A stretch of 15,778 bases of DNA from Butyricicoccus_A sp964513445 (lineage in GTDB: Bacteria > Bacillota > Clostridia > Oscillospirales > Butyricicoccaceae): positions 1-15,778 of the forward strand of contig CAZEMM010000045.1 of assembly GCA_964513445.1 (NCBI GenBank), read 5' to 3'. Positions 14,123 to 15,778 of this stretch are shown in pieces; the stretch's first letter is position 1, and each line of letters opens with the position of its first letter. Made by a program: the position numbers and the translations under genes. The notes beneath the pieces were generated by a model, which saw only the letters and a program-made list of their open reading frames with translations, ran no database searches and had not been told where the DNA came from.

Positions 14123-14160
14123 AAAAAAGCCGCAAATCCCGAAATTCTGGGAGATGCGAC
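14123..14160 (-). terminator. orphan minus-strand intrinsic terminator
   Basis: On the minus strand GTCGCA (14160-14155) pairs with TGCGGC (14134-14129) and TCCC (14152-14149) with GGGA (14140-14137). A 2x2 internal loop and an 8-nt loop complete the hairpin, and six T follow (14128-14123). No protein gene reads into it from the minus strand, which points to a short RNA. Confidence 0.5.
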
Positions 14161-14164
14161 AGCC

Positions 14165-14190
14165 TTGCCAATCGGCGAGCCGATTGACAA
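14165..14190. promoter_or_regulatory. imperfect 26-nt palindrome overlapping the rpoB -35 box (operator-like)
   Basis: CAATCGGC (14169-14176) and GCCGATTG (14179-14186) are perfect arms around GA. The arms extend outward through one mismatch by TTG (14165-14167) and CAA (14188-14190), so 11 of 12 positions per arm match. The right arm covers the -35 TTGACA (14184-14189), where a bound dimer would block RNA polymerase. Confidence 0.45.
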
Positions 14191-14212
14191 AAATGCAAAA
14201 ACATGATAATAT
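14184..14212 (+). promoter_or_regulatory. rpoB promoter
   Basis: A perfect -35 TTGACA (14184-14189), a 17-nt spacer and a -10 TAATAT (14207-14212) predict a start near 14219 and a leader of about 138 nt before rpoB. The leader contains the imperfect hairpin GTTTTCC/GGAAAAC (14243-14249 with 14285-14291), with inner GCAT/ATGC pairs. Confidence 0.8.
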
Positions 14213-14255
14213 GAATATGTTTCTGCATAAGAAATACGGAACGTTTTCCAATTAC

Positions 14256-14284
14256 ATTCTAGCATTTATCCTGTCAAGATGCAA
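14256..14284 (-). promoter_or_regulatory. putative antisense promoter inside the rpoB leader
   Basis: The minus strand reads TTGCAT (14284-14279), a 17-nt spacer, then TAGAAT (14261-14256) preceded by TGC (14264-14262), an extended -10. The predicted start near 14249 faces the rpoB promoter head-on. Confidence 0.4.
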
Positions 14285-14356
14285 GGAAAACAGAAGTGAA
14301 ACTTACTACGCGGCCGGGCGTATCGAATTCTTACGAAACGGAGTGATGGGTACAAC

Positions 14357-15778
14357 ATGGCAAATGAAGCAACGATGAACGGTGTTCATGTGCATGACGT
14401 GCAGTATGGACGTACTACCCGAAAGAGCTTTGCCAGAATTCCGGAAATTCTGGACATGCCGAACCTCATTGAGGTTCAGAAAAGCTCGTATGAGTGGTTC
14501 CTGAAGGAAGGCCTGCGCGAGGTTTTTGACGATGTCGCGTCGATCACCGACTACAATGGCAATCTGGAGCTGTCGTTTATCGATTACAAGCTGGATGACG
14601 AGCCGAAGTACAGCGTGGAGGAATGCAAGGCGCGGGATGCGACATATGCCTGCCCGCTGCGCGTGCGCATGCGTCTGCGCTACAAGGAGACCGGTGAGAT
14701 CAAGGAGCAGGAGCTGTTCATGGGCGATTTCCCGCGCATGACCGATTCGGGAACCTTTATCATCAACGGCGCGGAGCGCGTCATTGTTTCGCAGATTGTC
14801 CGTTCTCCGGGCGTCTACTATGGTATGACGCTGGATAAAACGGATAAGCCGCTGCTGTCCACCACCGTCATCCCGTATCGCGGCGCTTGGCTGGAATATG
14901 AGACGGACAGCAACGATGTATTCTATGTCCGTATTGATAAAAACAGAAAAATTCCAATCACCTCGTTTATCCGCGCCATCGGCGTGGAGACGGACGCGGA
15001 GATTCTTGACATGTTCGGCGAGGATGAGCGTATTCTCGCGACGCTGGATAAGGATCCGTCCAAGACGGTCGAGGAGGCGCTCATCGAAATCTATAAAAAG
15101 CTGCGCCCGGGCGAGCCGCCCACGGTGGATTCGTCCCGCAGCCTGCTCAACGCGCTGTTCTTTGACACCCGCCGCTATGATATCTCGGCGGTAGGCCGCT
15201 ATAAATACAACAAAAAGCTGGACATCGCACGCCGTCTGGTTGGCCACAAGCTGTGCGAGACGGTCGTCGACCCGATGACCGGAGAGGTGCTCGCGGAGGA
15301 GGGCACCGTGCTCACGCGCGAGCAGGCAAACACCATCGCGCGCCGCGGCGTACACGGCACGATCATTGAGGCAAACGACGGCGCGCAGGTCAAGGTATTC
15401 GGCAACGGCATGGTCGATATGAAGGACTTTTTGCCGTTTGATCCGGTCGAAACGTGCGGAATCAAGGAAAAGGTGCGCTTTGTCGTGCTGCGAGAGCTGA
15501 TGGAGAAGGCCGAGGAAGAGGGCAAGAGCCAGGAAGAGCTGATCGAGGACATCAAGGCGGCAAAGGACGACCTCGTCCCGAAGCACATCATCGTCGACGA
15601 CATGCTGGCGTCCATCTGCTATCTGCTCGGCCTGGGCCATGACATCGGCACGACGGACGATATTGACCATCTGGGCAACCGCCGTCTGCGCTGCGTCGGC
15701 GAGCTGCTGCAAAACCAGTTCCGCATCGGCTTTTCCCGCATGGAGCGCGTCATTCGCGAGCGCATGACCATTCAGGAT
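14357..15778 (+). CDS. rpoB: DNA-directed RNA polymerase beta subunit (5' part, runs off the window)
   Basis: The first 474 codons of rpoB are open to the last base of the window. Family landmarks appear in order: YGRTTRKSFARIPEILDMPNLIEVQKSSYEWFL (near the N-terminus, shown here by its start YGRTTRKSFARI and end SSYEWFL), FMGDFPRMTDSGTFIINGAE, VSQIVRSPGVYYG, and LGNRRLRCVGELLQNQFRIG close to the window end. These cover the protrusion and lobe domains; the rifampicin-binding region should begin just outside the window. ATG 14357 has GGAGTGA (14340-14346) 10 nt upstream; ATG 14378 is a weaker alternative. Unlike the usual rplJ-rplL-rpoB-rpoC order, the upstream neighbour is ftsH, and rpoB has its own promoter. 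Confidence 0.97.
   Translation, partial: MANEATMNGVHVHDVQYGRTTRKSFARIPEILDMPNLIEVQKSSYEWFLKEGLREVFDDVASITDYNGNLELSFIDYKLDDEPKYSVEECKARDATYACPLRVRMRLRYKETGEIKEQELFMGDFPRMTDSGTFIINGAERVIVSQIVRSPGVYYGMTLDKTDKPLLSTTVIPYRGAWLEYETDSNDVFYVRIDKNRKIPITSFIRAIGVETDAEILDMFGEDERILATLDKDPSKTVEEALIEIYKKLRPGEPPTVDSSRSLLNALFFDTRRYDISAVGRYKYNKKLDIARRLVGHKLCETVVDPMTGEVLAEEGTVLTREQANTIARRGVHGTIIEANDGAQVKVFGNGMVDMKDFLPFDPVETCGIKEKVRFVVLRELMEKAEEEGKSQEELIEDIKAAKDDLVPKHIIVDDMLASICYLLGLGHDIGTTDDIDHLGNRRLRCVGELLQNQFRIGFSRMERVIRERMTIQD

Larger units (their letters stand above)
14123..14249 (-). ncRNA. candidate short antisense RNA through the rpoB promoter
   Basis: A minus-strand promoter-like sequence (14284-14256) and a minus-strand terminator (14160-14123) bracket about 125 nt. 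The predicted transcript would contain the hairpin-forming palindrome at 14169-14186 and then the terminator hairpin. I do not recognise an RNA family, and an open frame crossing it extends past the terminator and resembles no protein I know. This is inferred from signals only. Confidence 0.3.

Noticed and set aside
14306..15712. Open frame of 468 codons on the minus strand opposite rpoB, and similar long frames opposite gdpP (6186-7802), ftsH (12713-13969) and porA (1461-2702, plus strand)
   Set aside because: They are shadows of GC-rich coding genes: no ribosome binding site, no recognisable protein motif, composition rich in Arg, His and Leu, and the opposite strand encodes clearly recognisable conserved proteins.
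1..15778. CRISPR arrays, insertion sequences, tRNA or rRNA genes, prophage or defence genes
   Set aside because: No regularly spaced repeats, transposase motifs, cloverleaf sequences or such protein families are visible on either strand.

Overview
The window looks like chromosomal housekeeping DNA from a strictly anaerobic, GC-rich Firmicute (class Clostridia, probably an Oscillospiraceae/Butyricicoccaceae-type gut organism). The reasons are a ferredoxin-dependent 2-oxoacid oxidoreductase, a T-box riboswitch, the Firmicutes gene order gdpP-rplI-dnaB and tilS-hpt-ftsH, GdpP (c-di-AMP hydrolysis), and GGAGG-type ribosome binding sites. The genus assignment is inference; no 16S or other marker is present. 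I see no tRNA, rRNA, insertion sequence, phage gene or CRISPR array.

Region 1 (1-3420, minus strand): a tightly packed four-gene operon porC-porD-porA-porB (gamma, delta, alpha, beta) encodes a four-subunit 2-oxoacid:ferredoxin oxidoreductase. Upstream lie a good promoter (TTGCAT-17-TATACT) and a complete T-box leader with stem I, AGUA motif, specifier loop, T-box sequence and terminator. The specifier reads best as AUC (Ile), and the UGGU bulge matches an A discriminator as in tRNA-Ile. This ties a central-carbon-type enzyme to amino-acid starvation and is the most interesting regulatory feature here.

Region 2 (3420-6068, plus strand): a divergently transcribed AI-2E-family membrane permease overlaps a membrane acyltransferase-3 protein. 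The two probably form a small operon.

Region 3 (6069-14045, plus strand): a strong promoter directly after the acyltransferase drives gdpP (TTG start), rplI, dnaB, tilS, hpt and ftsH (TTG start), ending in a strong intrinsic terminator. The genes cover c-di-AMP turnover, ribosome, replication, tRNA-Ile modification, purine salvage and membrane proteolysis. The cluster joins two blocks that are separate in Bacillus subtilis. An AT-rich island inside tilS carries a 10-bp inverted repeat and an extended -10 box, a possible internal promoter for hpt-ftsH.

Region 4 (14046-15778): a 311-nt intergenic region leads into the first 474 codons of rpoB, which runs off the window. It holds a consensus rpoB promoter (TTGACA-17-TAATAT), an imperfect 26-nt palindrome overlapping the -35 box, and on the opposite strand a promoter-like sequence (TTGCAT-17-TAGAAT, extended -10) facing an intrinsic terminator about 125 nt away. 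Together these predict a short antisense RNA running head-on through the rpoB promoter. rpoB is not directly preceded by rplJ-rplL as in most bacteria.
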